From Blastomussa wellsi (Eukaryota; Cnidaria; Anthozoa; Scleractinia; Plerogyridae): 64,000 nucleotides of DNA. The DNA is taken from positions 12,858,397-12,922,396 of the forward strand of contig OX393566.1 of NCBI GenBank assembly GCA_947652115.1. Reading direction: 5' to 3'. The position numbers and the translations under genes were made by a program. Within the stretch, counting starts at the first letter, position 1. Every line of letters begins with the position of its first letter. The notes beneath the pieces were generated by a model. It was not told the DNA's origin. It was given only the letters and a program-made list of their open reading frames with translations, and ran no database searches. This document shows positions 54,001 to 63,293 of the stretch, in pieces.

Positions 54001-54875
54001 GAAATCTCTCTATGACAAAAATACAAGGTCGCTGTCATGACACTGCCTTGGGATGGTATGGGACGACCTAGGTTGTCCCTTATATCGATTTCGATGTCGC
54101 GAAACTGGTACTGACTGAGTCGGTAGAAAATCAGGTGAGGAATAAACACGTCTTCCACGATCTGTTTGTTGGTGTTGACGCCGTGCGTCAAGATCACTTT
54201 TGCCATTTGTGAGCCCATGTAGACCGGTTCGCTTACGTTGCAGTGTACGTACATGTTCTGGGAGGAGTACTTGGAAATGGTGCTCCACACGCTGGCTTGG
54301 TTGTGTTAAGCCATGGTGTCACTTCGCGTGATCTCCACTTCGGTGGGTTTCCCATCCGCATTGCGCTTGGTGATTTCCACAATGGGATGTCGCAAGTCGG
54401 CATGAAAATAGAAGGGCACCATCCACGAGTCAAAGTCCAAGTAACCCAGGACGAGGGCCAACCAGGCAGCTAAATACACGGAGAATTTGGCACTGGGAAA
54501 CGTCCACACGTAAAACCCTCTTTCGTCCAAGGTGGCTTTCATCCCTCCCAATTCGTTTTTCTGAGGTGCGTGGGCTTCCATAGCTTGCATCCAGCCTTCC
54601 ACCACATCTTTCATGGTGACATAGGCATCTGCTCGCAAGAACATACACTCGTCTGGATGATCATTGTCGTAGTGGATGCGAAGGCCCACTTGCCGATTCA
54701 ACACGTTGCGCCAGGTGTGAGGCAACAGCAGCTGAAATGGTCCCACTTCCCATGTTTCATCCAAGGACCACATCTCGGGTAGACGCACTCGAAAGTGAGA
54801 GGGTGCATTGTCAGGAAACAGGTCCAATTGTGCATTGCTTTCCAAGGTCACGCGTCGTCCGCCTTGAAATCGCAT
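53997..54875 (-). pseudogene. Penton-like minor capsid protein 2, element B
   Basis: About 293 codons from MRFQGGRRVTLESNAQLD to the stop. Contains APSHFRVRLPEMW, ETWEVGPFQLLLPHTWRNV and GFYVWTFPSAKFSVYLAAWL. After a single in-frame TAA near 54303 it continues ISKYSSQNMYVHCNVSEP, VFIPHLIFYRLSQYQFRD and IEIDIRDNLGRPIPSQG, closing MTATLYF. Apart from that one stop the frame is open. Family assignment rests on the WEVGP and IRDNLGRPIP patterns. Confidence 0.7.
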
Positions 54876-55130
54876 CGTGGGCGTTAAAGCAGGGCCTTTG
54901 TGAAAGTACAGCAAGAGTCCAACCAGACCCGTGCAGAATGGGACACCCAGGTTATCGCTGTTTCTTAAATGGACTTGGAGCTGGTTCAGGTGCCGGGTCG
55001 GTGCAGCCAATGGTCGAAAATCCACGTGTCATGGGTGGTATTCAAAATTCCTGCCATACATCTGACTCTGAAAGGGGTTCCCCTGCCAATGTGTGTCGCT
55101 GCTGCTCGCCCGTCATGCTCAATCGTACAG
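54876..55130 (-). pseudogene. Tail of penton-like protein 1, element B, joined to polymerase B
   Basis: Encodes EHDGRAAATHIGRGTP, then FRPLAAPTRHLNQLQVHLRN and LGVPFCTGLVGLLLYFHKG, matching the end of penton-like 1 in element A. Everything before it is gone; the sequence joins directly to polymerase B at about 55131. Confidence 0.7.
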
Positions 55131-56724
55131 TCCATTGGCATTGTACCCAATAATCTTTTTCACCGGCTTCTCCGGGTTGTTCCTGACTGCTGTTGTTCCA
55201 ACTTCAGCATATCGTTTGAAAATGATGGCGGGTCCTCCCACCATGTTCTTGTGAAACAAATGGTAAGTGGCCTCGTCGTGAAATGAGCTTAGGTGGACAC
55301 CCTGTTCTTTCAAATACCCCATCTCGAATTTGAAAACCAGGCCAGACAGACTAATTGCCTCCTTGAGCATGTCTATGCCTCTTTCACTCAAAAAGCAAGC
55401 CATTTTGTCAAACGCTTCCAGAAAAGGGACCACACGGAGATTCACGGTGATTCCCTCATCTTCAATCTTTTCGATTGAGCACACACCGCCAGGGTAGCTG
55501 AATCGGACCTTTTCCTCACACCCTCGCTCATGTCTCAGAAGCTTGAAGGGTTTTTTAAACCACTGGTCGCATGGACTGCACTGGTAGGACTTGGCATATT
55601 TCTTCATGTCCTTGACGAATGAAAAATGGCCGTTAAACAAGTTTAGCTTCATGGCTCCTTCTGACTCTGCTTTTGTCAACACTTTGAATTAATCTAACTG
55701 CTTCTTTGCATGTTCCATCTTCTCTCCTCACCTTCTCCAAAGAATAGATGAACGTGTGAATGTTAAACATTTATCCAAAACATGCAAATCCTGTAAATGC
55801 ACTCCTGCGAAGCTTTCTGGATGTTCCAGCATAGCAAAGTAGCGAGAGGCCAACCTTTTGCTTTTTGTTTCCAAGTTTTTCAACTCACAATGCTGGTGGC
55901 GGGCTAAGCAACGGAAAAAACAAAGATTATCTTCGTAGGGTTTGCCAGTGTTGATGATTTGATGCCAGTTCTTCTTGTTATAATCTGCTTCCAATGCGTC
56001 GAGACCTCGATTTTCAACCAAGAATGAAGGTAGCTGTTGGCCACGCCCTATTGGTCTGTCCACCAGAGGGTACAGGTGGAAGGCCACGTTGGTTAGCAGT
56101 ACGATCCGCCACTTGCTGTTGGGCTTCTGTTGTCTGACGTACTCCAACCAATCCGTCTGCTCCAGGCGCTGCAGCGCTCTCTGTAGATCATCCTTGTTAG
56201 CCACAACCAGAGGCTGGTTAAAAATGAAGCCATTTTGCGAGGGGTAGTAATATCTCTTCTCTTCTGTTTCAACGTTGCTCAAAGCCAAAGGCGATGTTTA
56301 CTTTGAAAGCAGTCTTTTGACGCCTAAAAATTCCTCTAAGCATGGCTGCAACATCACTACCTTCCTCAAGTGTACGGGGATAAATGTCCACAAACTTGCC
56401 ACCACGTTGTCGTGATCGGATTTGATGCCAGTTCTTCTTGTAACATTGCTGGTAGTCCTCTGCCAAGCTTGTTGGTAAAGGAGGAGAGGTGAGTGGATCA
56501 TCAAGAAGCTCATCCAGTTTTTGCTTTTTAGGCGGTGATGGTGCTTTCCCCTGTTCTTGTTGTTTCCTCTTCCTCCCAACTGGCAGTTTACAATTTTTTC
56601 CGTGACATCTCAAATTATCTTTTCTTGCAAACCCTTTACCACTTTTCTTACAGGTTCTAGGTTTCTTGTCCTTGCAGTGAACACTTGCCTTGTGTCGAAG
56701 TAAATTTCGTTTCAGACTGAACAT
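55131..56724 (-). pseudogene. Polinton DNA polymerase B, N-terminal two-thirds, element B
   Basis: Reading leftward: paired C2H2 fingers (LKRNLLRHKASVHC, ARKDNLRCHGKNC), a Lys/Pro linker, and QQCYKKNWHQIRSRQRGGKF. After a small frameshift near 56280 come QKPNSKWRIVLLTNVAFHLY and GKPYEDNLCFFRCLARH. A frameshift near 55700 leads to FVKDMKKYAKSYQCSPCDQW with a further finger, then YPGGVCSIEKIEDEGITV and FHDEATYHLFHKNMVGGP. The gene ends KKIIGYNANGLYD, the beginning of palm motif A, where a deletion joins it to the penton-like tail. Expected role: protein-primed replication of the element; here it lacks the catalytic palm. Confidence 0.82.
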
Positions 56725-56879
56725 TCTCTTGCAAATTGGTCATTCCATCTCGGCATCTTGCATGAAATGAGGAGCAATCAAACAATCATCTCCTTTTTAT
56801 TTGTGCTGAAAGAGGAATTTGCGACTTCAATTTCTGTTTAGCCCATAAACTTAAAGACTTTCATTTATGTTTTATTCAT

Positions 56880-56975
56880 TCGTGTGCAAGCAGGGAGGGA
56901 GGAACGTAGTCGGCCCCTAGACCATGAAATGACTACGACCTTGTCGATCATGAATCGACTACTTGCACGCGAAAA
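56880..56975. promoter_or_regulatory. Conserved stem-loop upstream of polymerase B, element B
   Basis: CGTGTGCAAG pairs with CTTGCACGCG over about 90 bases, enclosing GCAGGGAGGGAGGAACGTAG, GGCCCCTAGACCATG and a nested GTAGTC/GACTAC pair. It is homologous to 28696-28775 of element A. No function known. Confidence 0.5.
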
Positions 56976-57044
56976 ATTACTTTAAAAAAGTTTTCCTACC
57001 TTTTCGATGTCTTTCTTTTTTTGTGATGCCTTCTTCTCGTTGAC

Positions 57045-57310
57045 CTAAAAATCAAAGATTTCACACAAAAAAATTTCAATGCAAAGACAACATTTTTTCC
57101 TTCCTCGTAAATCAAAAGATGACAAACCGTGAAAAAAATCCAATCGATTGAATCTCAACTCTAAAAGCCAAGGCACTCATCGATCATACACCGCCAGATG
57201 AGCGCTCGGAAAAAAATTCAGGACTGAAAATTTTCCTTACCTCTTGCTTGTTTCCTGCTCCTCTTCAGTGGCAAAAGAGAATTTTTTTTACGTTGCAGTG
57301 CCTTTTATAC
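57045..57310 (-). promoter_or_regulatory. Promoter and 5' leader with predicted intron, element B
   Basis: On the - strand TATAAAAGG lies at about 57300-57308. A donor AAGAG|GTAAGG starts an intron at 57240, and an acceptor TTTTTAG|GTCAACGAG ends it at 57045 (196 bases). The box, donor, acceptor and their order match element A (intron 194 bases). A second donor-like CGAAAAG|GTAGG follows about 45 bases later. Confidence 0.55.
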
Positions 57311-57649
57311 ACTTTTCATAGCCCAGAAGGACTGGGCTCTAGTTTTGTGATTGGTCCATCTAGATCATACGAAATGGAATGAACCAATCACGGTAAAGTG
57401 GTGTGATGACCTTTGTACCCAAGAACTTTCTAGAACTTTCTAGAACATTGCGTAGCCTTTTGTACGCGCGTGAAGGACCCATGAGTGTTCTCGGAATCTG
57501 CATGCCTGACGGGCCAAGACAATTTTGTTTTCTCAGAGAAGTACAGTGAAACACGAAGACGTTTTCGGGACATAAAAAAAACCATGGCATTGCAATCACA
57601 ACAAAAGAAAGAAATACAAATCGATTGCGCACTCCAAATCTTCTATTTC

Positions 57650-58030
57650 TAGACGTGTCGGTTCGTGATTGTTTACGAGCAGTCCGTTGTTCTTTGGCAA
57701 ATATTTTTTATCTGCCTTTCGTTTTGCCCATGACAGTCGTCAAACTAAATCAGAAACTAACCCTCAAACCGTCTAAAATGCTAAAAGGAATGCCAAAAAG
57801 CTTATACATCGATCTCACCGATATTCACCGATGCGAATTGTTGTTTTCAGGTTCTTCGTAGAATTTCACCTACCTTCTTTGCCCATCTGTCTATCAGTCA
57901 TTAAACTAAATTATAAACCGTCTAAAATGCTCAATGAACGTTTCTACTTTTCATTGCTGGCACCGATAAAATTTTTCATTCAACTATTTCAGTCATGGAA
58001 CTAAATTATAAACTGTCTAAAACACTAAAC
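57650..58030. repeat. Right terminal inverted repeat of Polinton B, outer end lost
   Basis: TTTTCATTGCTGGCACCGAT (about 57950-57969) and nearby AAACCGTCTAAAATGC mirror the left repeat near 47790-47860. The outermost part found at 47538-47770 is missing, and the Penelope sequence resumes at about 58033. Confidence 0.7.
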
Positions 58031-58032
58031 AC

Positions 58033-58458
58033 TACTTTTACACTATATTGACGATACATTTACCGCCGTTCCCAAGGACAAAAGGACTATCGGTACCTCA
58101 ACGAACAGAATGCTGACATATAGTTTACCAGAAAAGTTGAAGAAAATGGAAAATGCCGCGGTTGAACATGACGGTAACGCTCCAAGAAATACAGTTTACA
58201 GAAAACCGATGCATACCGACAGATTACTTGATGAATCATTTTACAACCTGACTTCACAAAGAACAATGACTATTAAGACACTGATGAGACAAGCGAAACT
58301 AGTTTGCAGTTCACAAGACAGTTTATCTCACGAAAACGATTACCTTGACCGTGTTTTTTCTAAAAACAACTATAACAGCGACTTTAGTAGACGAAACATG
58401 CACCGACCTACTGAACTAACTACTGAAACTAACATCAACTTGTCAATGAGCAATATTT
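58033..58458 (+). pseudogene. Penelope-like reverse transcriptase, C-terminal part
   Basis: Begins HYIDDTFTAVPKDKRTIG (motif C, YIDD) and, after an internal gap, continues NTVYRKPMHTDRLLDESFYN, TIKTLMRQAKLVCSSQDSL and YLDRVFSKNNYNSDFSRRN. These are typical of the segment between reverse transcriptase and GIY-YIG domains of Penelope-like elements. It is the continuation of the gene cut at 47537; about a dozen residues between are missing. The end merges into the DIRS repeat at about 58444. Confidence 0.85.
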
Positions 58459-59099
58459 AAATGGGGGATAGGTGCCAATTGTCAGCAGTGCAGGCATTAA
58501 GCAAGTGAATGTGGGCAAAATGAAAATAAAGGGGTAACCATGGCAACCTCCCACGGGACACCTTCCCTGGCACCTGTCTCACTGAACTCTCAGTGGAGAC
58601 CAAGTGAACTTAACTGAACAGCAGATCATCCAGAATCCACTGTGATCACCCACTGGACGACAGCAAAACTCCCAGTTAACTATGATTATACATAATATCA
58701 TTCAACTGTTCAATGAGCAACATTTCAATGAAGGGTAGGTGCCAATTGTCAGCAGTGTAGGCAATAAGCAAGTGAACATGGGTAAAATGCAAATAAAGGG
58801 AGGTAACCATGGCAGCCTCCCATGGGTCACCTCCAAGGAGAAAAGAACTCCAAGATGAATGTCAGTGCTTGCAGAAGGGAGGACCTGATGGGAGGCAGCC
58901 ATAGGCGCCAACCCTCTAAGCAATGAATCTCCAAGTATAAGAGAAGGCACCATCCTCCAGGAGAGCAATGGGCAACAGCCAAGCAATCAACACTCCCTGG
59001 TGAAAAAAGCAGCAGGCAAAACTGCTACCAAGCAACAGGACAATGCAAAACAAGAGGCAAAAAGCAAAGTAGCAGCAGTAAAGAAATTAAATGACACTC

Positions 59100-59956
59100 A
59101 CTAAACAAGTCCTCCATTGATTTGGCTGTGCGAGTTATAAGATCAGAGGAGGCTAGTGTATATTGTTTGTAAGCATCGCTTTTCTACAGGCCCAAAACCT
59201 GGATGAGGTGATCCGGAAAACCAGCTCTCGTTGCAAATGTGGCTGCCCCAATTCGGAAACTGTGACTTGAAAAATCACCATGCAGGCAGACCAGCAGAAA
59301 GGAGAATGGCTCCTAATCTGTCCGTTACCAATGAGCGAGTCAAAGGAGGACCAATCTCAAAAAGGAACAAGGGGTCAGTACGGTTGCGACAATGTGCAAG
59401 ATAACAACTGCTTGAACTGCACACAAAGGCAGAGAGCCAGATCCAATCAAAATGTTGTGCCCTTTCCGAAAGGGGTTGGTTTTAGAAGCTTTGATGCACA
59501 CTTGAAGGCAACATGGCTCAAGAACATCTACAACAGACTGGCTGTTGTAGCAAAGGCTGACAGACTGGGGACAGTGAACTCTGCAGACCAAAATAAGCTA
59601 ATAAAGAAGCAGCCCAAAACATAACATCATGAATTGAGTTGACATCTAAGGCAGAATGAATGATGTGGATAATGTTACTGGAAATTGGTAGGCCTGGCTT
59701 GGAAGGTATAGCACCCTGAGAACGGTTGATCCCCTAACAACATGTTGAAGTAGAAGGCAGTTCTCCAAGGAGGCAGGGAATGCCTGATGGACATGAAGAG
59801 ACTGCACTGCAGATAGATAGAAGAGTGCTGCAGAGACTCGGCCAGGTATGTGATGAAAAGACACAGGGTCCATTCACAGGCTGGACATGGAGAACCATAG
59901 GGGCCAAAATGGCTAATCATAATGATCATAAATTTACAAGCTTTTCCTGAGAACAA
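59100..59956 (-). pseudogene. DIRS tyrosine recombinase
   Basis: Pieces in order: VSAALFYLSAVQSLHVHQAF with LLLQHVVRGS (N-terminal helices), then LQVCIKASKTNPFRKGHNI and PLCAVQAV. The catalytic end is SHSFRIGAATFATRAGFPDH, LIQVLG, then KSDAYKQYT. The HSFR arginine and the AYKQY tyrosine match the HxxR...Y active site. One stop replaces the residue after LG, and a frameshift lies near 59600. In intact relatives it inserts a circular DNA intermediate. Confidence 0.8.
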
Positions 59957-60043
59957 GAATAGGTGTAGTTTGTTGAAAGATCACCATGGAAAGCTGCACT
60001 AATAGCTGAGGACTGAGGAATGAGGACTGGAAACTATTTTGCA

Positions 60044-60493
60044 TTATGTCACTTGAGAACAAAATCCATGCAAATTGAAGCAAGACAGGGCATCAGCTAT
60101 GCCATTATTTCTTCCAGAAACATGAATGGCAGAAAACGTAAAACTGAAGCAGGCTGCTCCTTTGAGTAAGGTATGCAACAAGTGCATAATGTTGGGGTCT
60201 GAAGAAGTCTGTGAGCTGAGAATGTGAACCGCCGCTTCATTATCGATGCAAAACAAGATACACCTGTGAGACCAACCAGAACCCCAGACGTTGACCGCCA
60301 AAACAACAGGAAAAAGTTCTTTGTAAGCAATGGACAGCGGAAATTGGTGTGTAGACCACCGGCCGTTAAACCATTTATTGTTCATAACAGCACCATAACA
60401 AATTGCACCTGATGCATCGAAAGAAACCGAAAAAGCAGGGAGAGGCTTGAGTGTGGGAAAAAGGAAAAAAAGATATTCCATTCCACTTGCCAA
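60044..60493 (-). pseudogene. DIRS/gypsy-type RNase H domain
   Basis: 149 open codons: FDASGAICYGAVMNNKWFNG, STHQFPLSIAYKELFPVVLA, ILFCIDNEAAVHILSSQTSS and HVSGRNNGIADALSCFNLHG. Asp (FDASG), Glu (YKELFP) and Asp (IDNEA) line up with the RNase H catalytic set. The upstream reverse transcriptase tail overlaps in another frame near 60490, so there is a frameshift. Confidence 0.85.
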
Positions 60494-60625
60494 AAACTTC
60501 TACCCACCAAGCCAAGTCTTTTCTAAACTCCACGTTAAGATGGATTGGATGAGAATCATTGGGGAAACAAGACAACAGATCAATCATTCTTCGCAGAAAA
60601 GTGCAACCGTACGATGCCATCAAAA

Positions 60626-61365
60626 GTTCTCTACTAGTCTCTTGGGTTAAAAGAATGATTGATGGGTCAGGCGATGCTTGGATGGCCATTCCTTCCTATT
60701 ATTTTGAAAATGTCGGCGGAACTTTCATTTTCGAGTGTAATTATGATGTTGACTCGCTTGATCTCAACAGACTGCCAGAGTTTTATGTAGATATTCTGAA
60801 AGTGTGGTCCCAAATTAAAGGCAAATGTATACTAGAAAACCATTTACAAATTCGAGATGAAATACTACGGAATCACAAAAATATAACTATTGCTGGAAAA
60901 TCCATTGATTACAAAGAGTGGCATGCTATTGTGATCGAAAAAATTAAAGACCTTTTAAATGCTGATAATAAATTCGCATCTTATCAAAGTGTAAGCCAAA
61001 AAGTTGACAAACGATTTCCTTTTACAAAATTGCACGGATTGATTGATGCCATTCCAGACCCCTGGAAACAAAAACTAAGGGCGCAAAGCAAGTGTAATAA
61101 CGGAAATAACCAGCACAATACTAAGGTTTCTTTAACCAACAATGGAATTACTCTTAAACAATCCCGCGTAGTATTTTCGTTAAAAGAAAATTTAAAGAGC
61201 CATTAGCAAATAGTCGCCTTCGCAGGTTAGGGGTCAATGAGATAGATAAAAATAAACAAAATTCATAGTCTCTCGTTTAGAATGACTAAAGAAACAAAAT
61301 TAAGCATTTTCCAGTTTAAGATCATACATAACATTCTCCCACATAGAGTGCTACTTTAAAAAATG
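60626..61365 (+). pseudogene. L1/Tx1-like LINE, C-terminal fragment
   Basis: Open frame to 61206: SLLVSWVKRMIDGSGDAWMA, GGTFIFECNYDVDSLDLNRL, EFYVDILKVWSQIK, ILRNHKNITIAGKSIDYKEW and RFPFTKLHGLIDAI. After a stop, LSIFQFKIIHNILPHR follows. Same C-terminal family as the LINE at 33.7-35.6 kb, but a different copy. It ends at about 61365 where the foldback repeat begins, as if interrupted. Confidence 0.85.
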
Positions 61366-61370
61366 AGAAT

Positions 61371-61560
61371 CACACACACATGTAAACTACTGGTTCTGGC
61401 CCAGCAAGTTTGCATTTGTTTTCTTATCGCTGAAAGCCGTTTTTTCACTAAACTCGCTCCAAAATGTTACCTCGTTTAGTGACAAAAAACGGCTTTCAGT
61501 GATATATAATCAAATTGCAAACTTGCTGGGCCAGAAACAAGCAGTTTACATGTGTGTGAG
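61371..61560. repeat. Foldback repeat at the edge of the third Polinton-type element
   Basis: Arms 61371-61455 and about 61475-61560 are reverse complements: CACACACATGTAAACTAC and GTTTACATGTGTGTG at the ends, CCAGCAAGTTTGC and GCAAACTTGCTGG inside. Same family as 1221-1496. Confidence 0.85.
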
Positions 61561-61734
61561 AGCAAAATAAATAATGCAAACAGACAAAATGCGTGGGCCT
61601 GTGGGTCAAGCAGAGTTACTAGAGCGCATTTTTTTACAACCAAACTGTCGACAACCACCTGACTTGCACACTTGAAAGCAACAAATTATTTTCTCACATC
61701 ATATCCACAAGTGTAATAAAAAAAGAACGCGTTA

Positions 61735-61797
61735 CTGTCACGCGTGGCGTTGTGTGACGGTTTTAGTTACAGTCACGCGTGACATTGCGTGACAGGT
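61735..61797. repeat. Pair of imperfect palindromes, TCACGCGTG type
   Basis: TGTCACGCGTGGCGTTGTGT and AGTCACGCGTGACATTGCGT are two copies about 35 bases apart, each able to fold on itself (GTCACGC/GCGTGAC). They lie in non-coding DNA between the foldback and the nearest gene end. Confidence 0.6.
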
Positions 61798-61799
61798 CA

Positions 61800-62035
61800 C
61801 ATAAATGGACAAAACCCTTGTCGAGGGGTGCTTGGTGCCTGTTTTGTTGCCTGACCCGGCCAGGACTTTCCCGCAGCTGACAAGGCGGCTGCCAGTTCCC
61901 ATTTTACCTCTGGGAGCGAGGTTTGAAATCCCGGGGGGCATTTCTGAGCACCCCCCTTTTACCAGTAGGGCCCAGGCGGGCTCAACAACTTTTTATAACA
62001 CTCAGAGAGATTTTTCTGTTTTTTTCTCTCAAAGT
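61800..62035. other. Non-coding, no gene recognised
   Basis: GC-richer than neighbours; holds CCCGGGGGGCATTTCTGAG. Open frames here show no protein resemblance. Confidence 0.4.
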
Positions 62036-62625
62036 TTAGTTCAAATTTGTGCTGGACGCCACCAGTTTTTTCGAAACTCTTGCAGAACCTGTTTTTTTAT
62101 CTTTTCAATATCTGGCTGGCGTAAATCGGTCTGTTTTTTCGCGAAGTTTGAGCGCAAAGTCTCTTTGAGTTCGCGATATTTCTGCATTTCACGTGTTATT
62201 TGTTTAAACTCTGAGTCGGAAACATTGTTATCTTCAAGAGCTTGAGAGACAGAGCTTTTTATTGAGTCATGCTTTGCTTCTTGTTAACAACTGACAGGCC
62301 TGTGGAAGCAAACCCTGAAATGGCTGCTATTCCTGCTATAGGCGCTCCGACCACAATTCCGACACCAGTGAGTGAAGTTGCAACGGCCCCAGAAGACAGG
62401 GCAACAGATATAGCGCCAAGAGAGACCACGTAATAGTGAATCACTTTACGAGCTTTTTTGTACTTTTTTAACACAAGCCTGTAATGCTCTGCCTCATCAG
62501 CTATTTCTTTTTCAATTTTGATGATCTCAGTTATCCAGAAATTTTCTGGGGTTCTCGAGAGGGGTAGCTCTGGATAAATATTATCAGGCGGAGCACTTGG
62601 TAGTGGTTAATCGTTAAAATCAAAT
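62036..62625 (-). pseudogene. Polinton-associated membrane protein of unknown function, third element
   Basis: Central part: IEKEIADEAEHYRLVLKKYK, KARKVIHYYVVSLGAISVAL, then a Gly/Ala-rich hydrophobic stretch SSGAVATSLTGVGIVVGAPI and GFASTGLSVVNKK. After a frameshift near 62270 a charged helical tail follows (EMQKYRELKETLRSNFAKKQ). I recall very similar proteins beside cnidarian Polinton genes, with function unknown. The hydrophobic hairpin suggests membrane insertion, perhaps during entry or assembly, which is inference. Broken by the frameshift. Confidence 0.6.
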
Positions 62626-63118
62626 AGCTGACCGTCATCATCTTTTACTGAAAGCGTTACGCTGTTTACATATTTGCCTGTCGAAGCGTCACGAAAGTTT
62701 TGCTTTTTGGCCATTTGATAGTGGACTTTTTCGAAAGCTCCCCTCCAAGGTCAAACTTTGCATGAAGGGTTGAAGCCTTACCATTTACCAAATTTTGATG
62801 GCGGTCAACCAAGTCGCAATGAACAAAGTAAGTACTCGGTGTTCTAAGCCGCTTGATGAAAGTTCTAAACATCAATACGCGGGATATGCCAAGAAAATTG
62901 GCTAAGTCACTGTCAATATTTATTTTTTTATTTTCAAAGTTGTTAATTACCATTGCACCAACTGGTGAATATATGTGAGTGGGTAGTTTTATACCAAATT
63001 TAGCAAAAGCGTTTTCTATATTTTGAGCAATACTTTCAAGAGTGTAATACCCTCTGGGGATAGTAATGGGAACAGAACGTCTACCTTCTGGATCAGAAAT
63101 TACCCCATCGTTTTTCAA
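62610..63118 (-). pseudogene. Penton-like minor capsid protein, third element, partial
   Basis: The 150-codon frame (62666-63118) reads SVPITIPRGYYTLESIAQNI, NNFENKKINIDSDLANFLGI, TYFVHCDLVDRHQNLVNGKA and KFDLGGELSKKS. A frame shift near 62710 leads to FRDASTGKYVNSVTLSVKDD and DGQLFDFND. This is the alternative penton-like layout (PxGxY, FLG, HCDL, VNG, DxxGxxxDF) of Polintons, different from the proteins in A and B. The N-terminal part upstream of 63118 is not recognised. Confidence 0.6.
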
Positions 63119-63293
63119 ATTATTCCACGAATTATAAAGCTAATAGGACAACAGCCTTACGAGAGTGGCCTCTGGAATCGGGTTGTCAAAATTGACGGTG
63201 CATGGATTAGAAGTCATAGAAATAGTAAGCACAACCATTTTTTTTTTGTTGCACATAAATTTCCAATTAAAAAATAATGGGGAGTAATAAGAG
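63119..63293. promoter_or_regulatory. Divergent intergenic region, third element
   Basis: Separates the leftward penton-like gene from the rightward gene at 63294. An AT-rich run (CATTTTTTTTTTGTTG) lies near 63237. A shared promoter is likely by position only. Confidence 0.3.

Larger units (their letters stand above)
47538..58030 (-). mobile_element. Polinton/Maverick-like element B inside a Penelope-like element
   Basis: The left end begins AGGGGCCAAATTATC, giving the 5'-AG terminus usual for Polintons. Terminal repeats at 47538-47870 and 57650-58030 are inverted relative to each other. All genes read leftward: polymerase B, tail of penton-like 1, penton-like 2, major capsid, protease, ATPase, basic core-like gene and several small genes. 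Relative to element A it lost the segment from the polymerase palm through most of penton-like 1 (including integrase) and the pVI-like gene. It gained a tandem duplication of ATPase-protease-capsid. The right terminal repeat lacks its outer part. It cannot be mobile by itself. Confidence 0.85.
58444..60625 (-). mobile_element. DIRS-like tyrosine recombinase retroelement
   Basis: Genes read leftward: reverse transcriptase end (TFLRRMIDLLSC, RKDLAWW), RNase H and tyrosine recombinase, each listed separately. The left end has two direct repeats about 267 bases apart (58444 and 58711, each with GGTGCCAATTGTCAGCAGTG). Such repeats fit the split-repeat ends of DIRS elements. The right end is cut at about 60625 where a LINE begins. 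Confidence 0.8.

Noticed and set aside
59280..59624. 114-codon + strand frame beginning MQADQQKGEWLL
   Set aside because: The - strand of the same bases encodes the tyrosine recombinase blocks KASKTNPFRKG and SHSFRIGAAT, which are convincing.
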